Source: Himantopus leucocephalus (lineage: Eukaryota > Chordata > Aves > Charadriiformes > Recurvirostridae). Taken from it: a DNA stretch of 64,000 bases. Every line of letters begins with the position of its first letter. Position 1 is the stretch's first letter. The translations under genes and the position numbers were made by a program. Below, in pieces: positions 29,194 through 41,760 of this stretch. Under the pieces are notes generated by a model. The model did no database searches. It saw only the letters and a list, made by a program, of their open reading frames with translations, and was not told the DNA's origin. The DNA is taken from positions 77,408,664-77,472,663 of the forward strand of contig RSEF01000001.1 in NCBI GenBank assembly GCA_003993805.1. The letters run 5' to 3'.

Positions 29194-29310
29194 CTGCTCC
29201 AAGGGCTGGAATTTTTCCAACAGCCTTTCCTTGTCATTCAGCAACTGCTGGCTGAAACAAACCTCCGGATCTTCAAGAGAGGGTCTTTCGTTGTACCACC
29301 TCCAAGACAT
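29194..29310 (-). CDS. Possible first coding exon of a - strand gene (PIK3C2G by position?)
   Basis: An ATG at 29308-29310 with G at -3 opens a 39-codon frame. It starts MSWRWYNERPSLEDPEV, includes LLNDKERLLEKFQPLEQ, and ends at a phase-0 donor (GAGCAG then GTTGGT). The sequence just upstream on the - strand (29311-29550) holds about a dozen CpGs, well above the local background, consistent with a promoter. In mammals PIK3C2G lies head-to-head with RERGL, so its 5' end is expected on this strand and side. I see no clear similarity to the human PIK3C2G N-terminus as I remember it, and no downstream exon could be tied to this one. The gene identity is therefore only positional. Confidence 0.3.
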
Positions 29311-29550
29311 CGCTGCAGGCCCCCTGCAGAGAACCTCTCTGCTCCTCTTCCATTTCTTACTCGCCAGCCTTCTACCTGCTCCTCACTGCCTTTGTCCCGT
29401 CCTTCGGACCACCCAGCGTCCTACAGAAACTTCTCTCACCTGTGCATGCTCAGTCCTTCCCTGGGGAGGAGCAATCTTCCCCTGCCCTTCAAAGGCTTAC
29501 CAGCGACCAAGGATACAGAACGAGATCGACCGGCAGCCCTTCCCCGTCTA
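29311..29550 (-). promoter_or_regulatory. Small CpG cluster, possible - strand promoter
   Basis: CpG dinucleotides cluster here (for example CCGTCCTTCGGACC, CGAGATCGACCGGCAGCC), while the surrounding 10 kb is strongly CpG-depleted. The cluster directly precedes the possible start exon at 29194-29310. No TATA box is evident. It could also be an unrelated regulatory element. Confidence 0.35.
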
Positions 29551-29559
29551 GCCACACTC

Positions 29560-29589
29560 TTTTTTTTTTTTTTTTTAAAAAAAAAAAAA
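29560..29589. repeat. T17-A13 homopolymer palindrome
   Basis: Seventeen Ts pass directly into thirteen As, a self-complementary block. It lies just outside the CpG cluster at 29311-29550. It may be real or a homopolymer consensus error. Confidence 0.9.
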
Positions 29590-32500
29590 GCCTCACCTGC
29601 AGTAGATTAACAAATTCACCAAACAGTTTGCAATCCACAGAAGAAAGGAAGCACTCTAGAGATGAAGGCAATCACCAATATTTTTGGTGGTGAATTTGAG
29701 GAAGTAAAAAAAAATACCTAGAGAAAGCATGAAAAAACCTCCCACTGTAAAAATCAAACAAGTTTTTGTAGCATCCAAGGAATTCAATTAGCATATGCTC
29801 ACACATCAGAAGAATCATTAATACTTGGCTGCCCTTAAAAACAGCTATGGTTTCAGACAGCAGACTTAGGTTCCACAAAGCATTACTCAAAAGTATGTGT
29901 GGTATAAAGCATGGTAGAAATTAACACATCTGAAAAATATGCATCTGTCATACGCGCTTCATCATAAACAAGCACACACACACATTCAGGCACTGGAATG
30001 ACTACTATTCTTTGTGACAACCCACAAAATAAAGATCCAGAGGAACTTCTAGAACAGCCCAGGGGCATTGCAAAACACAGGAGTGAAAGCTACTTCACTT
30101 TTTTAACTCTTAAACAATAGCCCTGGTTCATCCCTTTATTAGAAAGACGACCTTCTGCTCTGGACTGTCTTAATCACTGTGAAGCTTTAAACAAATCTGG
30201 TTGACCTTGGTGCACTTGTGATGGAAGGGAAGAGCTTTGGCCTTAACTTTAGCACTGACCATACATTTTAACTACAGTATATTAATCAAATGAGCAGTTT
30301 AAGATCAGATGATCTATGTGCTGCCTGAGGAGTCACATCAAGATTCTGAGGTCAGGGTCAGCTTAAGGCACAGGTATGACAGGCAGCATCTGCTGAAGCC
30401 CCTCCTGTGATTATATAATGTTAAGAGCTTTTAATTAATAAAATGAATTAGTTCTCCAATCCATATCCCTGTGTAACTCAGTGAATCCTTGCGAGTAAAT
30501 GAGGAATTGCATGACCTGGGAGGAGTCACCTCTTTCAGCTGTAGTTTCTGAAGTCTTAAACTGATCTTGAAATCATTACTTTTATCATAAAATGTAAGTA
30601 CTTTTGTAAAATATATTTTACAATGAAGGCAGTTTAGACTCTGTAGTCCCAGACTAAAGCAATTTGAAAACATTACATTGTTATCATGGCAGAAGTTAAG
30701 GATTAAAGTGTAGGTGCAACTAGAAGAAAGATATAAAAATGGCCCTTACTTTCCCCAGTATATCGCCTTATCTCTGCAAGTCATATTTGTTTACTTTCCT
30801 AACAAATAAATTTTTACTGTGGCAGCTTTCGCCCTCCAGACCCAGGACAGACATAGAAAGGTAGGCTGGATTCAGCCATGCATCAGGGACATGTCAACAA
30901 TTCCTAAATGCAGAATCTTCTGTGAACTGAAGCAGAAGTAACGGTTTTGATTTTTCAGACTGATGCCGACTTTACAGTTCTAGAAGTCAATAAAAAATGT
31001 TTGACTTGTAAACTGAGCAGATTTGGTCTGGAAGTCACTGAGAAAAAATAAATGTAGTGCTCCCAGCATGTCAGCTTGACAGGGTCACTTTGCTTTTCTG
31101 ACCACAACTTTACTATAAAACTAACCTTTCAGCAGCTGCTCAGTTTCAGTCATCAATCCTACTGCTGTTGAAAAGCAATAGCAAAAACACCCATTGACTT
31201 CAACAGGAACTGGATGAGGCTCTTGATAGCACTTATCTTATAAATGATAGTCTTATGACACACAAAAGGATGATAAAAAATCTCAGTATGATTTAGACAG
31301 GCTGAAAATATCCCTATTGACCCAACTCAGATCACTAGAGACCTACATCCATTTGTTTTCTGTTCAACAAACAGAACAGTTTATGATTTTTTTTTTTACA
31401 AACCAAGTCAAGGATATGATAGAAAACAAAACTTACTCCATCTCAGGTGGAATCTGAACATCCGTTTTGTAATAAGGTGGAAAATTTCTGTCTCTTAAAC
31501 ATATCTAGTAGGCAAGCACAGCCCCCAGACTAAGGCTGTGTTTTATAAGCTGTGATGGGTCTACACTGACCTGCAGGTTCTGGGCAATCAGAATTCAAGG
31601 CTGTGGGAGGAGTGATGTAGAAGACATTGCTGAGGCCATCCTGGAACAGTCACATGCCCAGCACAGCCATGCCCTTGCCTGTTCTGCAATGGAGTAGGGA
31701 GACCCCCTTTCATATCATTCCTGTGAAGTACTCGCAAAACGCCACTCCGTCTTCCCTCCAAAAGGTGAGGTAGTAGTCTTATGACTCCCAACACATTAAG
31801 GTCATGATATATGGGCTGCAGGGAGCTTGGCTGTTTCCATGTGAATCAAAATGTGAGTTATCATTATTTCCTTTAAGAAAAAAATCAGACATGTAAAATT
31901 GGGAAGATCATTTATTTAGGTTGCTTTGTAAAAATAAAGAAACTTACAGAAGTAAGCGTATGGAAAAGTCGGCAGCTGCACTTTTTCTATCTAGCAGGTA
32001 ATGTTGCATCAACCATATCTAAACTTAAGTAATTTCCTAGTTGCTCCGTGGTCCTTTCGGCTGAAAATCTGCTTTTGCTAGTTGTGATGCACAACAAGCA
32101 ATAAATTGCATGGGAGCAGTCTTGGTTTTCCTCCTGACTTGATAATTTCTGGCGACATCATTGTTGGTTTATCAGGATGCCCAAAGAAAAATGCATGTAC
32201 AACTGCAAATGTGTTAAGATGTGCCTTCTGTGGTGCTCCAGGGCTACTCCTCACCACCCTTGAAGTGAGCAGACACAGTCGCAACACTCTCTGCTTACCA
32301 AACTCGGATGTCAATAAAAAATTCCCCTCTCCTCCCCAGGTACATTGAAAACACTTGAGCCCTTCAAATGGAGGAGCAACACTGTAATGCAAATCATCAA
32401 GTGGCAGGACCACTAAAACTCTCCTATTTCATTGCCTTCTGGGGCGATGATTCATTCTGAGACACCAACAGGCCTCAAAAGGGAAAGAGAACAAAAGTCA

Positions 32501-34775
32501 AGCAAAGACATAATTAATTCTTATGCAAGTTTCAAATTCAAAATTTATTACCTTCACTGCAACATTTTACCACCAAAAGTAGTTCTCAGCATAACATGCT
32601 AAAAATGGATGCCTTTTCACCTGTTTGGTTTGCCTACTCTTGCAAACGCATTCCGTAACAGCCTGTTTGGTTCCTGCCTTTTTGTACACCTTTAGAAAAT
32701 TTTCTTGCTCTATCAGAGACAAAGAGATTCTTCCCACCCCACACACTGAGCTGTCATCACTGTATCAACGGTTCTGAGCAGTTACTGTTTTCTATACACT
32801 AATTAAAGCTTCACATAGAACCTGAGCTAATTAAAAAACCCATCAAATTAAGAATGAAACAAACTGGCTGTAACTGGGTATTTACACGATGCAGATACCT
32901 GCTGATGAATGTGTTTCTATTCTTCTTTTCCCTCCTGCTTCTTTCAGCAGCAAAGTCAACAGCTGTGGGCACACGAAGCATCTATAACAATTCAAGATTC
33001 AGATGTTAAATCCGGAGGTATTTTTTCCTCACAGTCATAAACCCCATTAGTGTCTCTACAATACGCTCTGTAGTGGTATATACCTGGGGCTTGTTTCTAT
33101 TCCTGAATTCCACAATCCTACAGCTACCTTTGATTGTTTTTTTTTACTACTATTATCCTCACTATATGCATGAGAATAAAATAATTTATAAATTTCTCAT
33201 GAGAGTCGATGTGCAAGAACTTCTCACAGTCAAATAAAGTCCAAAGAACAGTTCAGTAATAAATTTACACATTGCCCTCAAGAAAAAAAAAAACCTCAAC
33301 CCATACCCAAAAGCTTTCTGTGAACATGCTGTGTTTTTCACTTCACATTTCTAAGCCAGAAAGATACAAGATCTCCTATGCTATATAAAAAAATAGTGTT
33401 TTTCAGTACATTACAGCTCAGTAAGTTTTAATGAAAATAGTTCCTTTCCAGATCTTAGCAACAAGATACACTTTTAACATGGCACTATCAAGTCAGTTTT
33501 GAGTCAGACCAGCTTCTACTAAATTTCAGACCAAGAAAAATATTCCATGGCTTTTGTTTTAATGCCAATGGCAATAATTGCCCAAATTAGTAACTTTAGC
33601 CCAGAAATGCTTGCATTCTCCACTGTACCAAGCAAAACAAAACCCCTAGTGAGAACTTGACAGTAATGCTGGCCATACTAAACTGTAACAATTTCCATTG
33701 CCCAAATAGAGAAAAATTCAAAAGGTACATAAACAATATAACTATTAATAGTAATTTGGATCATAAAAATAACTTCAGAATCTGAGTTTTTATTATATAC
33801 AAAACATAACCAAAATAATTACTTGCTACCATTTTTATCTGCAGTAGAACTCTATGTCTGAACCCTTATCTTAGACTATAAGCATCTTATTCTGATGGAA
33901 CTACATTTAATAAAACATTAAGTAGCATTAAATGAAAATACGATGCATTTAATTAAAAAAACTGACCATAAAAATTTAAAGTAAATTGTAGGCTTTAGTG
34001 TCAGAAGGCTTATTAATAAAATACTCAGGGTATTAACTGCTAGTTTTCCAAGGGCAATTCTACTGAGCTGCTGGAGTGTTCTAGCTAGAATGACACACTA
34101 CAATACACTAATAAATAACTCTAATTATACTCTACTTGCAAATTCTCTGGGATTATTTTAAAGGTGTACAAGCCTATTAGAGAGTGTAAGCAAAATCACA
34201 TACCTATATTATGACTTGAATATTCTGGCTGATACATTTTGGAGTGCTCAGCAACTTTTCATTTGAATTACATCTTGCAATAACAGCACCTTAAAGAACT
34301 TCCAAAGTCTTTTAAAGATGTTTTCTATGGCTCAATCATAATTGCCATGGCAATGAACTGAAAAGGACATTCAACTAAGTTTACCTTCAAATAAAAAATG
34401 TTTCTACAAAACTGGATATTGGTACTAATGCAAATATTACCGTTTCTCTTTGAGCAGCCTTGCAGTTTTAGAATTTCAGGTACCATGATATTACATGAAA
34501 AAAGAGAGTGAAACTAGCCATCCCGTGGTCCAATTCATTACAAATATTTCCACAGTTTAGGTCTAAAGGGCAGGAAGCTCTCTTATTACATGTTACAGTT
34601 CTATACACAGATATAGCATTACAACATTAGAAAAATAAATTTCTAAAAGCAGTCTCAAATTTAAAAGCAACCAGGTCAACTGACTTCGTGTACCATAAGT
34701 AACAGAACACTTCATTTGCATTTGTCACCTTTTACCTATCAAAATACTTTTGTGAAACACAAATCTATTATAATT
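29590..34775. other. Non-coding region, nothing recognised
   Basis: AT-rich sequence between the CpG cluster and the CR1 pair. Overlapping frames at 32078-32413 (-) and 32106-32348 (+) are open on both strands, which usually means chance. No repeat family was recognised. Confidence 0.6.
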
Positions 34776-35660
34776 ATAGAATAGCTGAAGAAACCAATAG
34801 TTCCCAGGAAATCCCGGGAATAGTTGGAAGGAACGTTTGGAGATTGTCCAGTCCAACTCCCCTGCTCAAAGCAGTGTCAGCTACAGCAGGACAGCAGGAT
34901 TCTGTACAGTTGAGGTTTTAATATCTCCAAGGATGGAGACTTTACAACCTTTCTGGGCAACCTGATCCAGAATTCAATCACTCTCATAGTAAAAAAGTTT
35001 TTCCTTATGTTTATATCGAATTTCCTGTAGTGCAGTTTGTGCCCATTGCCTTTTTTCCCATCACTGTATACCACTGAGAATAGTCTGGCTCCATCTTTTT
35101 TACACCCTCTCATCCCGTGATGAAAAGATCTCTTCCTGATGCAACCCAGGATGCTGTTGGCTTTCTTAGCTGCAAGGACACGTTGCTGGTTCATGTTCAA
35201 CTTGTTGTCCACCAGGATCCTAGCACCTTTCCTGTAAAGCGGCTTTAAAGCTGGTCAGCTGCCAGTCTGTACTGGTGCATGGGGATATTTTACTCCAGGT
35301 GCAGGACTTGGATTGTCCCTTTGTTGAACTTCATGAGATTCCTGATGGCCCATTTCTCCAGCCTGTCCAGGCCCCTCTGAATAGCAGCACAACCGCGTGG
35401 CGTATCAACCACTTGTCCCAGTTTTGTACCATCTGCAAACTTGCTGAGGATACAGCAAGACACTTTCCCATCATTCAGGTTGTTAATGAAGATATTAAAC
35501 AATATTGGCTTCATTATTTACCACTGGGGTACACCACTAGCAGGTGGACTTCTACTGGACTTCAGGACACTGGTCACAACTTTTTGAGCACGAGAGTTCA
35601 GGCACTTTTCAGTTTACCTCACTGGCCATTTATCTAGCCCGTACTTCATCAGCTTCTGTA
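34776..35660 (-). mobile_element. CR1 LINE fragment (first of an adjacent pair)
   Basis: In antisense orientation, the CR1 3' terminus (TTGTCCAGTCCAACTCCCCT) is followed rightwards by the segments expected deeper into the element: GTAAAAAAGTTTTTCCTTAT, TGCAGGACTTGGATTGTCCC, GTTGAACTTCATGAGATTCC, CCATTTCTCCAGCCTGTCCA and GAAGATATTAAACAATATTG. It ends at about 35660, where the 3' UTR-proximal part of a second copy begins. The open frames at 34877-35637 are CR1 remnants. Confidence 0.88.
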
Positions 35661-35664
35661 AGAG

Positions 35665-37090
35665 GATGGAAAATCTGTTACACTGCCTGCCTGTCCTCAT
35701 GGCAGAAAAGATTTTCCTTATATCTCGTCTGAAAATCTCCTTTTTCAATTCAAGTCTGCTGTTTCTTGTCCTCCCACCATGCACCACTGCGAAGAGCTTA
35801 GCTTCAACTGCTTGATAAGCTCCTCATAGCTACTGGGTGGCTGTTAGGTCCCTCTCCTCACAGGGCCCCTTGCCCTATTGGTCTTCTGCTGAACTTGTTC
35901 CAGTTAGTCAGCATTCTTGCATAAGGAGAGGGGTGCAAAAACAAATGCAGTTTTCTGGGCATGGTCTAGCAGAGGGGATGATCCCTCTCTTCCCGCGAGC
36001 CACTGGCCGTGTCCCCATTGGTATGGCCCGGGAGGCCGCTGGCCATCTCTGCTGCCGGGGCACGGCTGGCTCGTGCCCAGCTCGTTGCCCACCAGGCGTG
36101 GGGGCCTTTGGGCAGAGCCCCAGGCAGGCAGGCCCCAGCCTGTGCGGCTGCCTGGGCTCGTCCTCCCCAGGGCAGGGCTCTGCCTTCGGCCCTGTTGAAT
36201 GTCACGAGCTTTTCATTGGGCCACTCCTCCAGCCTGTCTGGGTCCACCTTAGTGGTAGCTTTGCACCCGAGTGTAGCAACTGGTACATCCAATTTAGTGT
36301 CATCTAAAAATTATACAAGAATGCAAGCTGTCACCTCCTCCAGGTCACAGACAGGCCTCAACTCAGCCCCCTGTGGGACTCCAGTTGTCACTGGCCTCCA
36401 GGTAGATCATAACCTATTAACCACTACCTTCTCAGCCCAAACATCTAACCTGTTTTTTGCCCATCTGGTTGCCCACCCCTCCAGACCATTGTGTCCCAGC
36501 ATGGATGGAAGAATGCTGTGGGAGACAGAATTGAAGACCTTGCTAAGTTGAGGCAATGACACCCTTTATTCACATATCTAGGCATTTTATAATAGAAGGC
36601 AGTCAGGCTGGTCAGACGTGAATTACCTTTGGTAAATCACGGTACCTTTGATATCCATGCTGACTGTTCCTAATCGCCACCTTCTCTTTCATGAGCCCAG
36701 AAACAACTTCCAAGTGGACTCTCTCCAAGATTTTCCCGTGAATCAAAGTGAGGTTGACTGACTTACAGTTCCTTGGATTGTCCTTTCTGTGTTTTTCTTG
36801 AAGATGAGTGCGAGTTTTACCTTTTTCCAGTTGTCAAAGACACGCCAATCTCCATGACCTTTCAAAGCAGATAAAGAGCTGTCTCAGCATCCTGGGATGT
36901 AGACCGGCTGGTCCCAGGGATTTGTTTAGCTAATGTTTGCCCAACACTGCTTAAGCTGTTTCAACTGCAGGCTACTTCTGAAAGTAGCAGGTGTTCTCTC
37001 CATCCTGCTCATGGCTACATAGTCCCACATCCTTCTCTATACCACTGTTTCTGATCCAGTGTTGGATCAAGTCAGTTAATTGATCCAAGA
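35665..37090 (-). mobile_element. CR1 LINE fragment (second of the pair, longer)
   Basis: The 3' UTR-like part restarts here (TGGCAGAAAAGATTTTCCTT, CTTGTCCTCCCACCATGCAC). The sequence then runs through ORF2-derived antisense CR1 to about 37090, including CTCCAGCCTGTCTGGGTCCA, TTGTGTCCCAGCATGGATGG, TGACTTACAGTTCCTTGGAT and CATCCTGGGATGTAGACC. The stretch 35960-36210 is unusually GC- and CpG-rich because it is CR1, not a host CpG island. The open frames of 156 and 180 codons there have no CR1 sense meaning and are rejected as genes. Confidence 0.88.
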
Positions 37091-40000
37091 TAAAACCAAA
37101 TGCAATAACATTTTTTGAAATTTATTTTTATATCAGATCAGCAAGCTGATCCATTCAATCAAGGGGCCACAAGACCATAAGATTTAATGCTACAGAAGTG
37201 ACCAGAGTCCACAGGAAGGAATAGGGGGAGAGCTGGATGCAAACTATCTTCTATCATCTTAAGATGAACATTGAATCTTCTCTTGAGTGTTTTCCTGAAT
37301 CCAAACCACAGCAACCACAGAGCCAGAAGCAGCTCTGTAGTTTCCTGCAATGTTTAGATTCAGATGTATTTAGCACATTGCATTTGGAGATTGAACATCT
37401 CCCGTAGAATAAGAAGTTATCAATAAATGTTGACTATTTAAATTTTCTACTTTATTCCTCTAATACATGATGGACATAACACAACTTCAGCTTGAAAGCG
37501 CTCTGAACTTTACAGTACTAATGTAGTAGAAACTGGGGAATTTAGTAATTGCTTATTTATGCTGTGATCTAATAAAAACGTCATTAAAAAGACACTAGTA
37601 AAAGGTGCCATATAACTCAGACAAATATTGTATCACATTTAACACAAACATTAAAAAAGATATTAAATATATAATGAGAAAACATAAAACCTTTAAAAAG
37701 AAACTGTGTTCCTCCTTCTTACATCCCATAATGATGCAAGTCATGGATTTATAGAGAGATAAGCCTCACTGGGGAAAAAAAAATACGTCTTCTGCTTCAT
37801 ATATACTGTTCAAACACACAGATTTTGCAGAACGTATCTACAATCAAAAATGCAGGAGATGTGATTTTGAGAGCTGGGAGAATTGCAGGTGACAAGGAAC
37901 ATGCTCAGCTGGAGTCTTCCTTCATCTCTAAAATGATGTAAGCAACCTCAAGCCTCTCCTGATTATTGAAAGAGCTGACATTAAACTTGAAGGGCCCCAA
38001 GCAGAGGGTAAGACATTACAGCTTAACACTAACATCTTAAGTACCACGCAGAAAGACCTTACTTCCATTATAGATCAACGTATCTCACATGTTTCCTTGA
38101 GATAAGAACATACGTGTCGACATTTTATTGCAGAACGATTAAAATGCTGTAAATTCAAACACTAGTTTATCTCCCTGTAATTTATTTGAGAACTCTCAGT
38201 AGGACTTTCAGCATGATGTAGACTGAACAAACATCAATGACCACTAAAAAGCATTTGCCATCACAGCAGAAATAGGTTAGGTGTCATTTTCAGCCCATTT
38301 AGTAGTGACTGGCTCTCCAGTCAATTTCAAAGTTCATTATGGTCTGTTTTTCCTACTTCATTGTCAGTGAAGACTTGTAATCTAATGCTGTGCTCGTATC
38401 ATCTGTTTCCAGGGCCTTATTTCTTTCATATATTTTGGGGAAAATAGGTCACTTGCAGTTTCTGCAATTTTTGGATATGTTTCTAGATTGTGGGAAACCC
38501 AATATAAATACAGGTCAGATTGCCTTTCTAATACACTAAATCGCTTCACATCACAAAATAACATATTTTTTCCTAAGGAATTAAAAAAAAAAGACATTAA
38601 TTAAACAAAGAAGTGACTATCTTTTTTTCTTTCCTTATTGAAAGCAGTCAATTCTTAATTGCTCCTATGATGCAAGTTCATGACTTTTTTTTTCTCCAAT
38701 TGATGGAAATGGTATAAATACTTTTTCACTGCATATATTTCTGAGTGTGATTTTTTGGCATCTCACTATTTTTCTTTTTTTTTTTTTTTAAAATGTGAAC
38801 ATCCAAACAGGCAGAACAATAGAAATCATGAAGGTACATGACGCTAATCTTGTATGTCATTCTAGCCAGAACAATCCAATGTCTATTAGTGGAATTGCGC
38901 TTTGAAAATCAACAGTGATCACCCTGATTTTTTTTTAATAAGCCTTCTGACCCTTAGGTCCAGATTCATTAGGAAAACCAAGACAGATTTTCTGTAATTT
39001 TGACTGTGAATGAGAATTTGAATGTAATATTTCCACTGTTGAATACTGCTTCACAGTTTCTCCACACAAACAACAGAACTTGAATGCTTCTCTTTTACTT
39101 TACCCTGTAAGCACAACCAATGGCAACTATTTTAGAATCTCAATCAGGGCATGAAGAACCGGAAATGGTTTAAAAAGAACAACTTTCTTTGGTCAAAATT
39201 CTTCTCAAAACAGAGATGGAAATTTAAGTGAGGAAAAAAAAATAATCAATGCCCTCAACAACCTGGTCGCAGAAGTTATTCTTGCCCGGAATTTGAGGCC
39301 TCCTTACAATATCTTTTACTATAGCTTTTTTTTTTTTTTTGAAACTTCTTGTATAAATAGATCAGTGACAGACAACAAAATCTGTTTTCATCCCTAAGAG
39401 CATTGCATTCACCTGGGACGTAGGAGATGATAGAATTTTAAATCCTTTTTCTGATTTGGGCCAGGGACTTGAGCTTGGGTTTTTTAAATCTTAAACAAAT
39501 ACAAGTGACAAGATTATTTAATTACTCTAGGATGATACTAACTGTCTTATTTTAAAAGTCTTGCAAAGCATATCTGGATGATACTACCTGTCTTATTTTA
39601 AAAGTCTTGCAAAGCATATCTGGAAACTAACTATTTTTCTTCCAAAGCCAAAAGTGGGGAAAAAATCTTCAACACTTTGAATTATTTCAACAAGTAATAT
39701 TGCTTTCTGGCCAATTCCATTACAGAAACAGATTTCATTTTTTTTTACTTCTTCAGAGATTATTAATAACTTCTTCTGTATAATGTGTTTAATTTGTTAA
39801 TGTAAATTACAGAAATTAAATTCTAGTACAGACCATAGCTAAAGATGTTTTGTATTTTTGTTACAAATAGAACTGCATAATTTGAGATACCATTCCCCTA
39901 GGCACTAAAAATAAAAAAGTGTAATCTTTATATTACGATTGGAGTATAAGCATCCTCTGCAAGCATTTAGCCTTGCAATTCAGATTTTGCTGAACTTGAA

Positions 40001-40769
40001 TTAAGTTGAATGTTTAACTACATAGAAAAAGATTTCTGTTTTCTGGGAAAAGTCTCTTATAGGAGACTCAAGCAGAGCAGAATTTTCTGTCTAAAATTAG
40101 AATTTACAATAATTATATATAAGGAAGATATATACCATTTAAAATCCCCTGCTTCTTGTCATTAACACCTTAATTATTCAAGAAGGATTTTTTTAAAGCT
40201 TCCATATGGCAGTCCAAGACATATGACGAGACTATTTTTATGCTTTAATATTTGCATTACGGTGAGATGTAGTGGCCCTTATCATGTGCTAGTCCCTTCA
40301 TAGTTATACATTCAAAAGATAATCTGTGTCCCAAAGTTTGTGTAGAACAGATGTTAAACAAATAGATGGTTTATGTACTTAATTACTTAAAGTAAGAAAC
40401 TGAAAATCAACTTGACAGTTTATCTTGCAGTAATGTAACCTTGGTGTGAGACTTCTACAACCCAAAGTACGCTGTTTAACCAAGAATCACACAACCCAGT
40501 TCTTTAAAGATTCTGAGCATACTTTTCAAGCTACAAAGACAAGACATGTATTTGTAGCAACAATAGATGATACATACCATAAACGTTTAGGTCTAGATGC
40601 CTCAGATTGCATTCCCGCAACACTGACCATAAACTATTCTCACTAGGCTATGTGATGTCCAAACTTTGTCTGGGAGCGGTCCTATAAACGTTTGACCACC
40701 TGCGTGCACTGCTGTGGCTGGCTGTAAGGTAATGGCAGCCGTAACAGAACTAACCCTGTCATACTGTCC
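37091..40769. other. AT-rich non-coding region
   Basis: Very AT-rich, with many A and T runs and the 46-bp tandem duplication at 39531-39622. A 66-codon + strand frame at 40446-40646 lies at its right edge, next to the CpG-retaining stretch, and is not supported as a gene. Confidence 0.6.
39531..39622 (+). repeat. Perfect-length 46-bp tandem duplication
   Basis: Copies at 39531-39576 and 39577-39622 are adjacent and differ at one base (AACTGTC versus ACCTGTC). The unit begins GATGATACTAACTGTC and ends GCAAAGCATATCTG. The near identity implies a recent duplication by slippage or end joining in otherwise ordinary AT-rich DNA. An assembly duplication is possible but less likely given the mismatch. 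Confidence 0.95.
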
Positions 40770-41760
40770 TTACTCCTCAGGGTTATCAGCTAGGAGGCGT
40801 ATCATGAGACTGCAAAACCTTTCATGATACCGTGGGGGATATGGACTTTCAGAGTCTGTGAGAAATGCGTGAGAAGCTATGAAATTTTGTTTTCCACATC
40901 CGATGGGACTTTTCTTGAGTACTAAAGCTACTTTATCATAGATCAAATTTGTAATTTCTGCTAAAAAAACCCACTTTCTCATGGCTAGCAAGATAATATT
41001 TCAATCACTGCACGTATCAACTTGCCTCCAAGAGCAGGTCACCATTTTCAAGGGGAAAACATCAGTTTTCATCTTTTCCACTACACCACGCAAAGAGAAC
41101 AAAGTGGGATTATGCTGTATCATGTCTTCCTTCTGTCATGAATACATACGTTTGAGTGTTCTACTGAGGAGTGTATCTAAGTTTATAGATGATGAAAACA
41201 TCACATTTGGCTTAAAATCCCGCTCTTCTTGTTTTGTTAGTTCTGTTGTGGTTTTAGACCTCTACTTGGCCAGTTCATACGCTATGGAAGCAGCTAGAGT
41301 AGCAGATACAAAATTTACAGTGCTCTTCTGCAGGTTTAGTGGAAAGTGGGCTTTAAAAGACAGATGTCTGGAAAACATTACTCCATAAGCCAAAAAGGGA
41401 CTAACTCTGCAGGGATGCAAACCTCACCAAGCTTTAGAAATCCTGCGCCTTACAGAACAAACAGCTGGCACCTCCTTCAGCCAGTGGTTTCTAATTGTGC
41501 TTTTTGGATGAAAGCATTATAGTTGTACACAGTTCAGATAGTCGTATACTACCAATTCCACCTCGTTTCCAGCAGCTAAGCTGCATGAAAAAAAAGCTAA
41601 AAAGGAAACTAAATGTTCTTCTGATGTTAATTTTCTCCACAAACAGTTTTGACTGCCAGAGGTCTGGCATCAAGCCATAGAAGTCCTCATCTACAGCAGT
41701 GGGAATGAAATGCAAAGCAACCTCATCCTCAGACTTGTGAAAACTTCATGTTCACTGCAA
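40770..41760 (-). pseudogene. Possible decayed coding sequence, family unknown
   Basis: Read on the - strand, this kilobase keeps unusually long open segments interrupted by a few stops and at least one frameshift. Coding-like pieces include FIPTAVDEDFYGLMPDLW, NLQKSTVNFVSATLAAS, KPNVMFSSSINLDTLLSR and SPYPPRYHERFCSLMIRL, the last in an intact 73-codon frame ending at 40770. The + strand frame (40981-41388) is rich in Ser, Phe, Val and Leu, as antisense frames often are. It may be a dead transposase or retrocopy. No motif allowed a family call, and chance cannot be excluded. Confidence 0.22.

Noticed and set aside
32078..32413. 111-codon - strand and 80-codon + strand frames over the same bases
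   Set aside because: Open on both strands without promoter or splice context; most simply explained by local lack of stop triplets.
35837..36551. Overlapping + strand open frames of 156 and 180 codons, and - strand frames of 62 and 108 codons
   Set aside because: They lie inside a GC-rich antisense CR1 element; the frames are by-products of its composition.
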